A stretch of 64,000 nucleotides of DNA from Nocardiopsis flavescens (GTDB lineage Bacteria; Actinomycetota; Actinomycetes; Streptosporangiales; Streptosporangiaceae), in NCBI RefSeq assembly GCF_900141985.1, contig NZ_FQZK01000005.1, forward strand, positions 248,001-312,000, given 5' to 3'. Below the pieces are notes generated by a model that saw only the letters and a program-made list of their open reading frames with translations, was not told the DNA's origin and did not search any database. Position 1 is the first letter of the stretch. Each line of letters starts with the position of its first letter. A program made the position numbers and the translations under genes. This document shows, in pieces, positions 35,813 through 46,077 of this stretch.

Positions 35813-37069
35813 TCACTCTCCCCGGTCCAGGACGACCGCCGACTGGAACCCGCCGAAACCGCTCCCCACGGACAGCACCACGTCGGTCCGCCGCTCGCGC
35901 GCCGTCATTGGGACGTAGTCGAGGTCGCACTCGGGGTCGGGCGTGGACAGGTTCGCCGTGGGCGGTACGACACCGGTGTCCATGGCCAGCACACAGGCGG
36001 CCAGCTCGATGGAGCCGATCGCCCCCAGGGAGTGCCCCACCATCGACTTGATCGAGGTCATGGGCACCCGGCGGGCGTGCTCGCCCAGCGAGCGCTTGAC
36101 GGCGTCGGTCTCGTGCCGGTCGTTCTGCACCGTCCCCGACCCGTGCGCGTTGACGTAGTCCACGTCGGTCGCCGGCCGGCGCGCCCGGTCCAGCGCGGTG
36201 GTGATGGCGCGGGCCATCTCGACCCCCTCCCGGCGCAGCCCGGTCATGTGGAAGGCGTTGCCGTGGTTGGCGAAGCCCGCCACCCGGCAGCGCACGCGCG
36301 CGCCGCGCCGCCGGGCCGCGGAGGCCTCCTCCAGGACCAGGACCGCCGCCCCCTCGCCCATGACGAAGCCGTTGCGGTCGCGGTCGAACGGGCGGGAGGC
36401 ACGCGCGGGGTCGTCGTTGCTGTTCGACGTGGCCTTGATGGCGTCGAAGCAGGCCATGGCGATGGGCGCGATCGGCGACTCGGCGGCGCCCGCCACGACG
36501 ACGTCGGCGAGGTCGTCCTCGATCGCCTGCGCCGCGTAGCCCACCGCGTCGAGCCCGGACGTGCAGCCGGTGGAGACCGTGCGCACCGGGCCGCGCGCCC
36601 CGACCAGGTCCGCGACCTCCCCGGAGAGCGTGCTCGGCATCAGCGCCAGGTTCAGGTGCGGGGCCGTCCTGGCGGGGTCGACCACCCAGTCCGCGCCGCC
36701 GCGGCTCACCGCCGTGTACTCCCGGTCCAGCCGCGTCGTGGCGCCGACCGCCGTCCCCATGCTGACGCCGACGCGCCAGGGCGCGACCCCGGCCAGCGGC
36801 GCCGCGCTGTCGGCCAGCGCCTCGGCCACGGCCACGGCGGCGAACTGCACGTACCTGTCCATCCGCGCGACCTGGTGGTCGTCCAGGCCGTGCGCGGCGG
36901 GGTCGAAGTCGACCTCGGCGGCGATCCGGGAGCGGTAGCCGGCCGGGTCGAACAGGGTGATGCCGCGGGTGGCCGTGCGTCCCGCGGTGAGCAGGTCCCA
37001 GAACGCGGCGGCGCCGATCCCGCCGGGGGCGACCACGCCGATCCCGGTGACGACGGCCTCGCGCTTCAC
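35813..37069 (-). CDS. Type II PKS ketosynthase alpha subunit
   Basis: 418 aa. Canonical catalytic residues at canonical numbers: Cys169 ([11 protein letters not shown]), His309 ([17 protein letters not shown]) and His346 ([12 protein letters not shown]). GTG at 37069 gives the standard N-terminus [17 protein letters not shown]; a long upstream in-frame stretch has no similarity and was excluded. First gene of the KS-alpha/KS-beta/ACP/cyclase operon, the same order as whiE ORFIII-VI of spore pigment clusters. No ketoreductase, oxygenase, methyltransferase or second cyclase is nearby. Confidence 0.92.
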   Translation of the reverse strand: MKREAVVTGIGVVAPGGIGAAAFWDLLTAGRTATRGITLFDPAGYRSRIAAEVDFDPAAHGLDDHQVARMDRYVQFAAVAVAEALADSAAPLAGVAPWRVGVSMGTAVGATTRLDREYTAVSRGGADWVVDPARTAPHLNLALMPSTLSGEVADLVGARGPVRTVSTGCTSGLDAVGYAAQAIEDDLADVVVAGAAESPIAPIAMACFDAIKATSNSNDDPARASRPFDRDRNGFVMGEGAAVLVLEEASAARRRGARVRCRVAGFANHGNAFHMTGLRREGVEMARAITTALDRARRPATDVDYVNAHGSGTVQNDRHETDAVKRSLGEHARRVPMTSIKSMVGHSLGAIGSIELAACVLAMDTGVVPPTANLSTPDPECDLDYVPMTARERRTDVVLSVGSGFGGFQSAVVLDRGE

Positions 37070-38143
37070 GAGGCCGCCCCGGTGCGGACGCGGTTGCGGA
37101 CGTGGACGCCGGTGGTCGTCGCGATCGCGGCGCGGGGCCGTGGAGAGCGGCGGGCGGTGACGGTGTCGGACCCGGGCGTGGCTGAGGGATGACAGGTCGA
37201 GGTCAAAGGTGCCTTCTCCAGGGATTCGGGAACGCCGAGCGGGATCGGCGGCGGAGTCGGTGGCCGAGGCGGCCGGGTGTGCTGCTCGGCGGCGCGGGCG
37301 GGACGGGCGCCGGACAGCGGTCGAGGGCGAACGCGGAGGGGCCGGTCGGAGCCGGCCCGGGACGGCGCGGCGCGGGTGCGCCGCGGTCCGCATGACTACT
37401 TTCGGTGAAGAAATTATCACTCGGAGGAGTCGGTGTCTCGTTGAAAGCGCCCCCGTGGCGGACCTGGCCAGCCAGCTTCGCCGACTTCCCGCGCGGGTTG
37501 CGCGGCTCGCGGCTTTCGCCCCCGTTCGGTGCGGGCGGCAGGCAGGGCGCACTCCTTCACCTGGGAGAACGTGTCCCCGGTCCGCTGTGCCCGGGCCGGG
37601 CCCCCGGATGGGGAGCCGGCCCGGACCCCGGTTTCCGGTGGGCCCCGCGCCCCGCCGGAGCCCTTCCGGCGGCGGGGTGCCCGGACGCGCGGGCCCCGTG
37701 CGGGTGAGCACGCACGGTGACCCCGTGCCGGAGTGTGCCGTTGTGCGGCGCCCCCTGCCTCGGGGGTGCGTTACCGCGCGCCGCCGACTCCGGGGCGCGC
37801 CGCCGCGCACCCCCTGCCTCGGGGTGTGCCGCCGTGCGCGGCCCGCACGGGTACCGGGGCCCGCTCACTCAGGGCCGGTTCGTCCGCCGGGGCCGTGGTC
37901 GGCCGGTCCGCCCCGAACGGCATGCCGCCCCGGTGTTCCCGGGGGCGGTGCGCTTCGCCCGCCCCGGGGCGTCGTCACCTGTCGGCGTATGGGGTGGCGG
38001 TGACCTTCCGTTCCCCCTTGCGTGCATAGTGTGGCGATTCGGGGGCACGAGTGGCCCACCACGATCGCCGCGCCGGACCTCCTTCCGGGAGGACCGGCCG
38101 ACGGTCGGCCCTGGAGAACCGCCACCGGATAAGGACCCGCCCC
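37070..38143. other. Gene-free region upstream of the PKS operon and CPBP gene
   Basis: No convincing gene. A lower-GC island at 37390-37445 contains GATAAT on the minus strand and may be the PKS promoter, which would give a leader of about 330 nt. CCCCCTGCCTCGGGG occurs at about 37751 and 37810, each part of a hairpin, 59 nt apart. CATAGT at 38024-38029 may serve the CPBP gene. Confidence 0.4.
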
Positions 38144-38869
38144 GTGGACCACCTGGAATCCCCGCACTCCCCGCACCGCGGCACCCCGGACACCGCCCGG
38201 AACGCACCGCGCCCCGGATGGATCGAGCTGGTCGTCGGCCTGGCGGTCATGGCGCTCGTCGCCTTCGTGCTGGCGCCGCAGCTGAACCGGCTGGACATGA
38301 GCGGCCCCACCGCCGCCGTCCTCTCCGGCGTGGTCAGCGGAGGCGGAGGACTGATCGCCTTCGCCGCGGCCGCGATGCTGCGCGTGCGCTCCTGGCGGGC
38401 CTTCGGCGTGCGCGCCACCACCGCGCGCTGGCTGCTGATCGGGGCCGCCGCCGGGCTCGTCGCGTTCGTGGCCAGGATCCTGACGGTCTTCCTGGTCGGC
38501 CTGTTCGTCGACATGGGGTCCGACACCCAGGCCAGCTACGCCGCCGGGGCCGGGGCCGGGGCGCTCTCCCTGGCCCTGACGATGCTGACGCTGGCCGTGC
38601 TCACCCCCCTGGGCGAGGAGTTCCTGTTCCGCGGGGTGGTGGCCACCGTCCTGCTGCGCTACGGCGCCCTGGTCGGTGTGGTCGGCAGCGCCGTGGTGTT
38701 CGCGCTCATGCACGGCATCAACGAGGTCCTGCCCGCGGCCCTGATCGTCGGGCTGATCGGCGCCGAGCTGTACCGCCGCAGCGGGTCGATCTGGCCCGGG
38801 GTCCTCATGCACGCGGTCTACAACGCCATCAGCCTCGGGCTCCTGGCCCTGGCCGCCCTGGCCGCGTGA
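38144..38869 (+). CDS. CPBP-family intramembrane metalloprotease
   Basis: 241 aa with about 7-8 membrane helices. Motifs: EEFLFRGVVATVLL (catalytic Glu pair and Arg), FALMHGINE (first metal His) and GVLMHAVYNAI (second His-Asn). Related to CAAX prenyl proteases and bacteriocin-immunity (Abi) proteins; substrate unknown. GTG at 38144 has AAGGA 8 nt upstream; a GTG at 38051 is an alternative in the same frame. Confidence 0.82.
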   Translation: MDHLESPHSPHRGTPDTARNAPRPGWIELVVGLAVMALVAFVLAPQLNRLDMSGPTAAVLSGVVSGGGGLIAFAAAAMLRVRSWRAFGVRATTARWLLIGAAAGLVAFVARILTVFLVGLFVDMGSDTQASYAAGAGAGALSLALTMLTLAVLTPLGEEFLFRGVVATVLLRYGALVGVVGSAVVFALMHGINEVLPAALIVGLIGAELYRRSGSIWPGVLMHAVYNAISLGLLALAALAA

Positions 38870-39266
38870 CCCGGCGCTCCCCGCGGGCGGCGCAGGGCCA
38901 CCGCCGCGCGCCCCGGCACGGCCCCCTGCGGGCTGCGCCCCGGGGAGGGCGGGTCCGTGTGCCGCGGACCGGAGATCCGCCCGCTCCCACGGTGCCCCGC
39001 CGGGCCCGGGGCCTCGGGGCGGAGACGGCCCCGGGGGAGCCTTTCCCGTTTCCCGGACCGGCCCCGGTCCGCCCGGCACCGCACATGCGACTTCCGTGAG
39101 CACGGGAGCGCTGTGCCCCGGGGCGGTGCTCCCGTGCCCGGGCCGCCCGGCACCGCAGCGGCGACGGCACGGAAACGGGCCCGCCTCCGCCCGCGCACCG
39201 CGCGCGGCGTGAGGAGGGCCCGTCCGCCGCCCTGCTCCGGGGTGCCGCCCGCAGCGGGCCGGCCGG
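38870..39266. other. Gene-free spacer
   Basis: Convergent spacer between the CPBP and trypsin-like genes. GC-rich with short inverted repeats; no gene seen. Confidence 0.4.
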
Positions 39267-40097
39267 CTACCTTCCGACCGTCTCCGCGGCCCAGTCGGCG
39301 TGCCGGGCCGCCTCGGTGAAGACCCACGGGCCCACGCAGGCGACGTTCTCGTCGTAGTCGCCGTCGCGGCTGGTCAGGCCGACCAGCTCCCACGCGCCCT
39401 CCCGGCCGCGGATCAGCGGGCTGCCGGAGTCGGTCGAGCAGACCTGCGCCTGCTCGGTGGGGTGCTCGGAGCACAGGTCGTCATCGAGTTCGGCGCACCG
39501 GTCGTCGGACACGATCCCGGTGTCGATCTGCTGGAGGATCTCCGGCTTGGGCTCCTGGCCGAGTTCGTCGACCACGCCCCAGCCCAGCGCCCGCACCTCC
39601 GTGCCCGGCTCCGGCCGGTCCTGGGCGAGGCGGATGGGCTCCTGCTCCACCGGGGAGTCCAGCTTCAGCAGGGAGATGTCCTTGCGGACGAGGAGGAAGG
39701 AGTGGGGGTAGTCCGGGTCGTCGCTGACGTCCTCGGCCTCGTAGTCCGGGTGCTGGACCACGTCGACGACCTCGCGTTCGCTGCCGCCCTCCCCGATGTC
39801 GTTGCTGCCCACCCGCACCGAGATGCTCTCGGTCGGGAGGAGGTCGAAGTCGGAGCAGTGGGCGGCGGTGAGCACCCACTGCTCGTCGATCAGCGAGCCG
39901 CCGCAGAAGTGCAGCCCGCGGTCGTCGAAGAGCGCGGTCATGAACGGGTACTCCTCGGTGGCGTCGACCCCGCCGATCACGGCGGACGCGGGAGCGGCCG
40001 GCACCAGCGCGCCGAGCAGCGCCACGGCCCCCACCGCCCCCGCGACCGCCATGCCGCCTCGGCCCCGCCCGTTCCGGTTCCTGCGGATTCCCACCAT
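39267..40097 (-). CDS. Secreted trypsin-like serine protease (S1A)
   Basis: 276 aa. Signal peptide ending near PASA, then the zymogen-type start VIGGVDATEEYPFM. Catalytic His in TAAHC, Asp in KDISLLKLDSP, Ser in CSTDSGSPLIRG. The last differs from the usual GDSGGP (Thr and Ser replace the first and last Gly), which may alter the oxyanion region. Six Cys can form disulfides. AAGGGA lies about 12 nt upstream of the ATG. Single gene. Confidence 0.85.
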   Translation of the reverse strand: MVGIRRNRNGRGRGGMAVAGAVGAVALLGALVPAAPASAVIGGVDATEEYPFMTALFDDRGLHFCGGSLIDEQWVLTAAHCSDFDLLPTESISVRVGSNDIGEGGSEREVVDVVQHPDYEAEDVSDDPDYPHSFLLVRKDISLLKLDSPVEQEPIRLAQDRPEPGTEVRALGWGVVDELGQEPKPEILQQIDTGIVSDDRCAELDDDLCSEHPTEQAQVCSTDSGSPLIRGREGAWELVGLTSRDGDYDENVACVGPWVFTEAARHADWAAETVGR

Positions 40098-40766
40098 GGG
40101 TTGGATTCGTCCCTTCGGTTGTTCCTGTGACCACTCGGTCGCTTGCCGTCACCTATGACCCTAGAGAGCCGGCCCCGCCGGGGACATCGTCCGCGAGAGC
40201 AGACCCGCCCCCGACAAAAGTCGCTCCCCGGCAGGGCCCCTGGACGGCCGGTCGTCGCTGCCGCACCCCACTTCCGGATCGGGCGGGGCTCCCCGCGCGC
40301 CGGTGACCGGCCGGCTCCGCCGGCGTCCGCTCCGTCCTTGCCCCGGGGCGGGCCGCGCAGGCCCCCGGCGGTACCGGTGCGCCGCCTTCGCCCGGTGGGG
40401 AGCACGGAGGGCGCGTCCACCGCCGGGAGTCCCGTTCCGTCGCCCCCGAGCCCCGCGGGCGGCGGCATCCGGACCCGGCCGCCGCCGATCCGCCTCCGTG
40501 CCGGGTGGGGATCCCTCCCCGTGCGCCGACACCTCCGACGGTGCGGGACCTCCGGGTGTGCGAAGACGGTGCCCGCAGACTCCGGGAAGGCGCGCTGCCC
40601 GCGCGCCGACCGGCAACGCGACCCGGACGCGTGACGGGAGCGGCCCGGTGCCGGCACCGCCGCGGCGGTCCCGGAGCGAGTCCGTCGCGACCACCGGCCA
40701 CGGCGCGAGGGACCGCCGGGCGGGCCCACGGGGCGTCCTCCCGTGGGCGGCGATGCGCCGGCGCCG
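40098..40766. other. Gene-free region
   Basis: TAGGGT at about 40162 on the minus strand may be the protease promoter. The rest is GC-rich with several long frames, none with recognisable protein features. Confidence 0.35.
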
Positions 40767-41468
40767 CTAGGTGTCCGACAACACGCGTTCAGACCGGGCG
40801 GTGGGCAGCCCCGCCACGGTGCACACGGGACCACCGGTACCCGCGCGGGGACCGAAACGGATCCAGGCCAGTTCCCGCGCCTGCCGCCGGTCGAGGGTGA
40901 GCAGACTGCACGCGCCCGGCGCGAACGCCGCGGGCCCGCGGCGGGTGGCCGCGCGCAGCCGCCGCCAGCGCCGCGAATGCGCCCGGTGGCTGCGCTCGGT
41001 CACCCGGCGGCCACGGGCGTCCTGCCCCTTGCGGGCCTCCCGCGGAGTGGCGTCGATCATCACCACGTGCATCTCGTACCGTCGGAGCCGGCAGAGCAGG
41101 GCCAGTAGTACGCGGACCGGTCTCCGGGTCCCGCACTCGTGCAGTACCACCGGGCCCCCGCGCAGCGCCGCGGCCACCCGGACCAGGTGCAGCACGTGCA
41201 CCACCCAGCGCCACAGGGGGTAGGGGATCCGCGTGAGCAGGGGGCGCAGCCGGTACCGCGACTGCAGTGAGTCGATCACCCGCACGCCCCCCGCGGTGAG
41301 CACCGTCCGCCTCTCGTTCTCGCGGAGACCGAACAGCCGCCGCAGCAGGGTGCTCTTCCCGGCCCCGGGCACCCCCGCGACCAGGACCAGGGACCGCCGG
41401 GGATAGACCACGCCGCGCACTGTCGTGTCATTCACCGCAGGTACGTACCGCACCGGCTCTCGGGACAT
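40767..41468 (-). CDS. P-loop ATP-binding protein of unknown function
   Basis: 233 aa from the chosen ATG, which has GGAG 9 nt upstream; an in-frame TTG 13 codons earlier is possible. A Walker A motif, LVLVAGVPGAGKSTLLRRL, lies near residue 30, and a hydrophobic strand VVLHECG with a later MHVVMIDATPREARKG could serve as base-binding and lid regions. The basic RRVTERSHRAHSRRWRRL segment recalls zeta-toxin/kinase-type lids. Probably a small nucleoside or sugar kinase-like AAA protein; substrate unknown. Confidence 0.6.
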   Translation of the reverse strand: MSREPVRYVPAVNDTTVRGVVYPRRSLVLVAGVPGAGKSTLLRRLFGLRENERRTVLTAGGVRVIDSLQSRYRLRPLLTRIPYPLWRWVVHVLHLVRVAAALRGGPVVLHECGTRRPVRVLLALLCRLRRYEMHVVMIDATPREARKGQDARGRRVTERSHRAHSRRWRRLRAATRRGPAAFAPGACSLLTLDRRQARELAWIRFGPRAGTGGPVCTVAGLPTARSERVLSDT

Positions 41469-42040
41469 CTTCGGCAGCTCCTCAAGGCCGACCCTGGCGC
41501 CGGTCAAGCCCGGCTCTCCAGTGTCCGCGCCCCCTATGCCATGACGCTACCGGGCGCCGGCGACTCCGGAAAACGCGGAACATCCCCGGTGTTCCGGAAC
41601 GAACGGCGCCCCGGGTCGGCACCCCGGGGTGAACAGCGCGTTCATGCCCGTCCGCCGGGCGGGCCGGTCGCCCGTCGGCCGGGGGGACCGAAGGACGTCC
41701 CCGGGCGGCCCGGGATCCTCCCCGAAACTCCGGGGCACCTCAGGGGTCTCCCCGGCACGACGTCACGGGGGCAGGGGGAGCCGGCACGGGGACGGGGGGC
41801 GGACCAGCGGCCCGGGCGGCGCCGGAACCGTCCGGACCACGGAGGGGGTCACCGGCCCGGCCGGGTTCCACCTGGTCCGATGCGGCGGGTGACGGCTCCC
41901 TCCGTGTGTGCGCTCCGGTGGCGGGGCCGGCCCCCGTCCCGTTCCCGCGCTCCGGTCCGGCACCGGGTTCGCGGAGCCCGGCCGAGGCGGGCGGCGGTCC
42001 CCCTTAGGGAAGAAGCCGGAGGATTCACCTCCGAATCTCA
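41469..42040. other. Gene-free spacer before the TetR gene
   Basis: No gene recognised. Divergent promoters for the P-loop protein and the TetR operon are expected here. Confidence 0.35.
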
Positions 42041-42077
42041 GTACCGAAAGTTTTCGATACCGAAAGTTTGCTACCTT
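42041..42077 (+). promoter_or_regulatory. TetR operator and leaderless promoter
   Basis: GTACCGAAAGTTTTCGATAC (42041-42060) is a near-perfect 20-bp palindrome. ATACCGAAAGTTT then repeats at 42057-42069. TACCTT (42072-42077) is followed by 7 nt and the ATG, so the mRNA looks leaderless and the operator would cover the -35: autoregulation. Confidence 0.65.
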
Positions 42078-42084
42078 CTGCGCC

Positions 42085-42747
42085 ATGGAGAACACCCAGG
42101 AACCACCCCAGGGACCGACCCCCCGCACACCGCGTGAGGAGGTACGGCACCGACTGCTGGCCGCCGCGGCCAGGGTCTTCGCCGAACGCGGTTACGCGGA
42201 CAGCCGCCTGGAGGACATCGCCCGCGAGGCGGGGTTCACCAAGGGGGCGATCTACTCGAACTTCGGGAGCAAACAGGAACTCTTCGGCTCCATCCTCAGA
42301 GAGCGGGCCGACGCCGAACGCACCGCCGTGATGGACGAGTCCAACACCGGGGGCGGTCCGGCCACCCTGCCCCGGCGCGCCGCGCGGATCGTCGCGCGAC
42401 GTATCACCGAGGACCGCGACAAGGGCCGGCTCGGGCTGGAGTTCGCCGCTCTGGCCGCACACGACCCCAAGACCAAGGACGTCGTCACACCGCTCCGCCG
42501 GGAGCAGCGGGAAGCGGCGGCCCGTTCCATCGCCGAGATCGCGGCGGCGGGCGACATCACCCCGGCCGTCCCGCCCGAGCTCGCCGGGCTGATCCTCCAC
42601 TGCCTGAGCAACGGCCTGTCGATGGAGCACCTCGTCGACCCCGAGGCCGTGGACCGGGACACCGTCGAGAGGGCCATGTCCGCCGTCATCACGGCACTGC
42701 TGCCGCCCGCCCCCACCGAACCGACCGATGAGGTGCGCCGTGGATGA
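42085..42747 (+). CDS. TetR-family repressor
   Basis: 220 aa. N-terminal HTH RLLAAAARVFAERGYADSRLEDIAREAGFTKGAIYSNFGSKQELF, then an all-helical ligand domain. A palindrome lies directly upstream. It overlaps the lipoprotein gene by 8 nt, so regulator, lipoprotein and acyltransferase form one transcript. Confidence 0.9.
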   Translation: MENTQEPPQGPTPRTPREEVRHRLLAAAARVFAERGYADSRLEDIAREAGFTKGAIYSNFGSKQELFGSILRERADAERTAVMDESNTGGGPATLPRRAARIVARRITEDRDKGRLGLEFAALAAHDPKTKDVVTPLRREQREAAARSIAEIAAAGDITPAVPPELAGLILHCLSNGLSMEHLVDPEAVDRDTVERAMSAVITALLPPAPTEPTDEVRRG

Positions 42748-43561
42748 CCTGACGACCCCGCCCCGCCCCCGGGGGAGCGACCGCCGGCAGAGCCCTCCGG
42801 GTGCGCGCCCCCGCCTCCTCCGCACGCCCCTGCCGCTCGCGGGCATGTCCCTCACCCTCGCCCTGTTGACCGGCTGCGCCTCCTCCGACGGAGTGGAACC
42901 GGAGGAGCGTACCTTCGGCCCGGTCCAGGACCGGGTCACGATCCTCCTGAACAGCGGAGACCTCGACGTCAGACCCGCGGACGTCGAGGAGCTCCAGGTC
43001 ACGCGCTGGTTCACCGAGGGAGGCGGCCTCGGCGGGCGGGCGACGACCTCCTGGGAGTTCGAGGACGGCGCACTGGTCCTGGACACCGACTGCGGACTGA
43101 TCGATCTCGGCGGTTGCCGGACCCGCTACGAGGTGCTCGTGCCCGAGGACACCGCCCTGACCGTCGAGGGGGCCAACGGAGAGATCACCGCCTCCGAGTT
43201 CAGCGCCGAGCTGAGCATCACCTCCGACAACGGAGACGTGGAGGTCCGGGGAGCATCGGGACCTCTGGACCTGTCCGGTTCCAACGGTCGGCTGCGCGCC
43301 ACCGGCATCACCTCGGACCGGGTCGAGGCCGAGTCCGAGAGCGGGGGGATCCATGTGTCCTTCACCGGTGTCCCCGGCCGGGTGGCGGCGACGACACAGA
43401 ACGGCGCCGTGACCCTGGAGGTCCCCGACGCCGAGTACGACGTCACCACGGCGACGGACAACGGCGCTGTGGACTCCGACCTGGCCGACACCCCCGGCAG
43501 CCCGAACACGATCACCGTCACCACCGACAACGGGGCGATCGAGCTGAGAAGGAGCAACTAG
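42740..43561 (+). CDS. DUF4097-type beta-helix lipoprotein
   Basis: 273 aa. Starts at GTG 42740 with GAGG 6 nt upstream, inside the tetR end. Signal sequence with lipobox LLTGC. The mature part is a series of short beta repeats rich in NG/DNG turns (SGDLDV, GANGEITA, SDNGDVEV, GSNGRLRA, TQNGAVTL, TDNGAVDS, TDNGAIEL), typical of DUF4097 adhesin-like proteins. Probably membrane anchored and facing outward. The stop overlaps the next start by 1 nt. Confidence 0.8.
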   Translation: MDDLTTPPRPRGSDRRQSPPGARPRLLRTPLPLAGMSLTLALLTGCASSDGVEPEERTFGPVQDRVTILLNSGDLDVRPADVEELQVTRWFTEGGGLGGRATTSWEFEDGALVLDTDCGLIDLGGCRTRYEVLVPEDTALTVEGANGEITASEFSAELSITSDNGDVEVRGASGPLDLSGSNGRLRATGITSDRVEAESESGGIHVSFTGVPGRVAATTQNGAVTLEVPDAEYDVTTATDNGAVDSDLADTPGSPNTITVTTDNGAIELRRSN

Positions 43562-44661
43562 TGTCCGGCCCGCCCGCGCCCGTGCGGCGAACCGCACGGG
43601 CGGAGACCCCGCGCAGCCACTACATCGACGGACTGAGGAACCTGGGGATACTCTTCCTCTTCCCATACCACACAGCCAGGGTGTTCGACCAGTCCACGCC
43701 GTTCTACGTCCAGGGCTCGGCGAACACGGCGGCGACCGCCCTGGTCCACCTCTCCTCCTGGTTCATGCCGCTGCTCTTCCTGCTGGCCGGGATGTCCAGC
43801 CTGCACGCGCTCCGGCGCAGGTCGGCCGGGCGCTACACCAGGGAGCGCGTCGCGCGGCTCCTGGTCCCGTTCGCCGTCGGCGTGCTCGTCGTCGTCCCGC
43901 CCCAGGCGTATTACGCCATGAGGTTCCACGCGGGGTACGAGGGGGACTACGCGGACTTCCTGCTGAAGTACTTCACCGATTTCTCCGACTGGTCCGAGTA
44001 CGGCGGCGGGATCTCCCCGGCCCACCTGTGGTTCCTCGTGTTCCTCTTCGTCATCTCCGTCGCGCTCCTGCCCCTGATGCTCCCGATGATCGGAAAGGGC
44101 GCCTCCCCGGCGTGGATGCGGGGATCGCGCCTCGTCTTCGTCCCGTTCACCGCGCTGGTGCTCCTCTCCCTGCTCCCGGACGTGGGCGGAAAGAACATCT
44201 TCGTCTACGCGGGGTACTTCGCCCTCGGTTTCCTGATCGCGCTGGACGGCTCGGTCGTCGAAGCCCTCGTGCGGCGCCGCCGGGTGTACCTCGCCGCGGC
44301 CCTGGCCGGAGCCGCGGGCGTCCTCCTCGACGCCTTCCTGCCGGGGGCGCTGGAGGAGGCCGCCTCCGGCCCCCTGCGCACGCTGGTCTGCTGGGTGACG
44401 CTGCTGGCGATGCTCGGCTACGGCAAGAGGTACCTGGACACCGAGTGGCCGATCATGGCCTACCTCACCCCCGCCGCCTTCCCCCTCTACGTTTTCCACC
44501 AGACCCTCCTGGTGGCCGTCGCCTACCACGTGGTGGAGCACGCCGACCGGGGGTTCGGCCCCTTCGCCCTGATCTGCCTCCTCTCCCTCGCCCTGAGCGT
44601 CGCGGCGTATGAGGCCGTGCGCAGGGTGCCCCCCGCCCGTGCGCTGCTGGGACTGAAGTAG
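43561..44661 (+). CDS. Acyltransferase 3 family membrane protein (OpgC-like)
   Basis: 366 aa with about 10 membrane helices. RSHYIDGLRNLGILFLFPYHTARVF at the N-terminus carries the active-site His, and PAHLWFLVFLFVIS and FPLYVFHQTLLVAVAYHVV are family blocks. It probably transfers acyl groups to an envelope glycan. GTG start overlapping the DUF4097 stop (TAGTG). Third gene of the TetR operon. Confidence 0.83.
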   Translation: MSGPPAPVRRTARAETPRSHYIDGLRNLGILFLFPYHTARVFDQSTPFYVQGSANTAATALVHLSSWFMPLLFLLAGMSSLHALRRRSAGRYTRERVARLLVPFAVGVLVVVPPQAYYAMRFHAGYEGDYADFLLKYFTDFSDWSEYGGGISPAHLWFLVFLFVISVALLPLMLPMIGKGASPAWMRGSRLVFVPFTALVLLSLLPDVGGKNIFVYAGYFALGFLIALDGSVVEALVRRRRVYLAAALAGAAGVLLDAFLPGALEEAASGPLRTLVCWVTLLAMLGYGKRYLDTEWPIMAYLTPAAFPLYVFHQTLLVAVAYHVVEHADRGFGPFALICLLSLALSVAAYEAVRRVPPARALLGLK

Positions 44662-46077
44662 CGGAGGAGGGCAGGGCGCCGTGGCCGCCGCCCGGGGAGC
44701 CGGGCGGCGGCCGAAACGGCACCGGGCGCGGACCTTCGCACCGCCGCGCGGTGCCGACACGCTCCACGCCGAAGCCGCTCCCGACACCGGCCCCGATTTG
44801 GAAGGACAGGACCCGCAGCGCAGAACGTTTCAGCCGGTCTGGCGGCTCCCGGAACGGGGCGTTCTCCGCGCGGTGTGCCCCGCCAGAACCTCATGCCGGG
44901 GAGCGCACACGGAGCGCGGAGCGGCCCGGAACGCGGCGAGGATCTCGTGAGAGGCCCTCGCCGCGTTCCGTCCGCGCACCGGGGGAGACCGAGCGGTGAG
45001 AGCGGGTTCGCCCCGGCCCCTCGCGCCGCCCGTCGGCGCGTGGGCTTCACCCCCGCGGCCCTGGCGCCGTTCGTCCCGGCGGGCACCGGCCGGGCCCTGC
45101 CGCCCCGTGGAGACGTTCCGGGGAAAGCGACCGCCCACGGCGGGGCGGGGTGCGAGGTGGGCCCCGGTTGCCGGACCGCCTCCCTGGGACTCGCCTGGAG
45201 TGCGCCTTCTCCGTGGTCGGCCCGTACCCGGCGGTCGTGGGGCGGCGGCTCCGGTCCGGTATGGCCCGGGAGCTGAAGGCCCCTCACTTCTCGTGTGCAC
45301 CGGGCACATGAGCACAGGGGGGCCGACGGGCACCGCTCACCGGCGGACCGGTCCTCGGCCCCGAAACGGGACTTCACAGCGATCGGTCCGGGCGCGGGCT
45401 TGACCCCGACGCGACGTCGTGGTGTGAAGTCCTCGCATGCGACGGATCGTCTTCTCCTGCCCCGCGCCGCCCGGAACCTCGCCCCCGGGCGACCCCGTCA
45501 CCGCGATCGCTCCACCCCTGGTGGTGCCGGGCACCGCCGGCCGGTCCGCTGGGCGCGGATGTCCTGGCCGTCGCCGCGGTGGTGCCCGGAGCCCGGTGCG
45601 GTCGATCGTCACCGGGACGGCGACCGGCGGCATCGGCGGCTGGAGGCACGTCGTGATCGGGCTGGCGTACGTCGAGAACGTCGCCGGCGCACAGCGCCGC
45701 CCGGTGCCGGGCGCGCGGAACGCCACCCTGGCTCCGACCTCCGCCGTGAGCACCGGCGCCGCCACGCTGATCACCGAGGTCAGAGTCCCGTCCCTCACGA
45801 CGACCGCGTCCGCGGCGGTACGGACCTCGCGGCCGTCGGCACACCGTCCGCCCCGCACCGTCGCCGCTCGGGACGCCCGGGGCACCCCGATCACCAGCGC
45901 TTCATCACCTGCGGCGAGCGAGCACCTGCCTTCCGTGCGTAGCACCGCCGCCGCACCGTCATCGGCCCGCCCGACCCCGGTCCGCGTCGGCCACGGGGAG
46001 CGGAGGTGACCGGTCGACACCCGCGCCTCCCCGCCGTTCGCCGCGTCCACGCCCACCACACGAAAAGGAGCACGCCC
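44662..46077. other. Long gene-free region
   Basis: No recognised gene. A segment near 44890-44975 (GGGGAGCGCACACGGAGCGC, then a GCGAGGATCTCGTGAGA-type hairpin) resembles the tRNA-Arg downstream flank found at 49590 and 56230, and may be an even older integration scar. Minus-strand frames between about 45450 and 46050 contain a stretch with ordinary amino-acid composition but no family I can name; a decayed gene is possible. Confidence 0.35.

Noticed and set aside
45337..46059. Minus-strand frame with moderately normal composition
   Set aside because: No recognised domain, no good start signal, and similarity breaks between frames; kept only as a possible remnant in the gap note.
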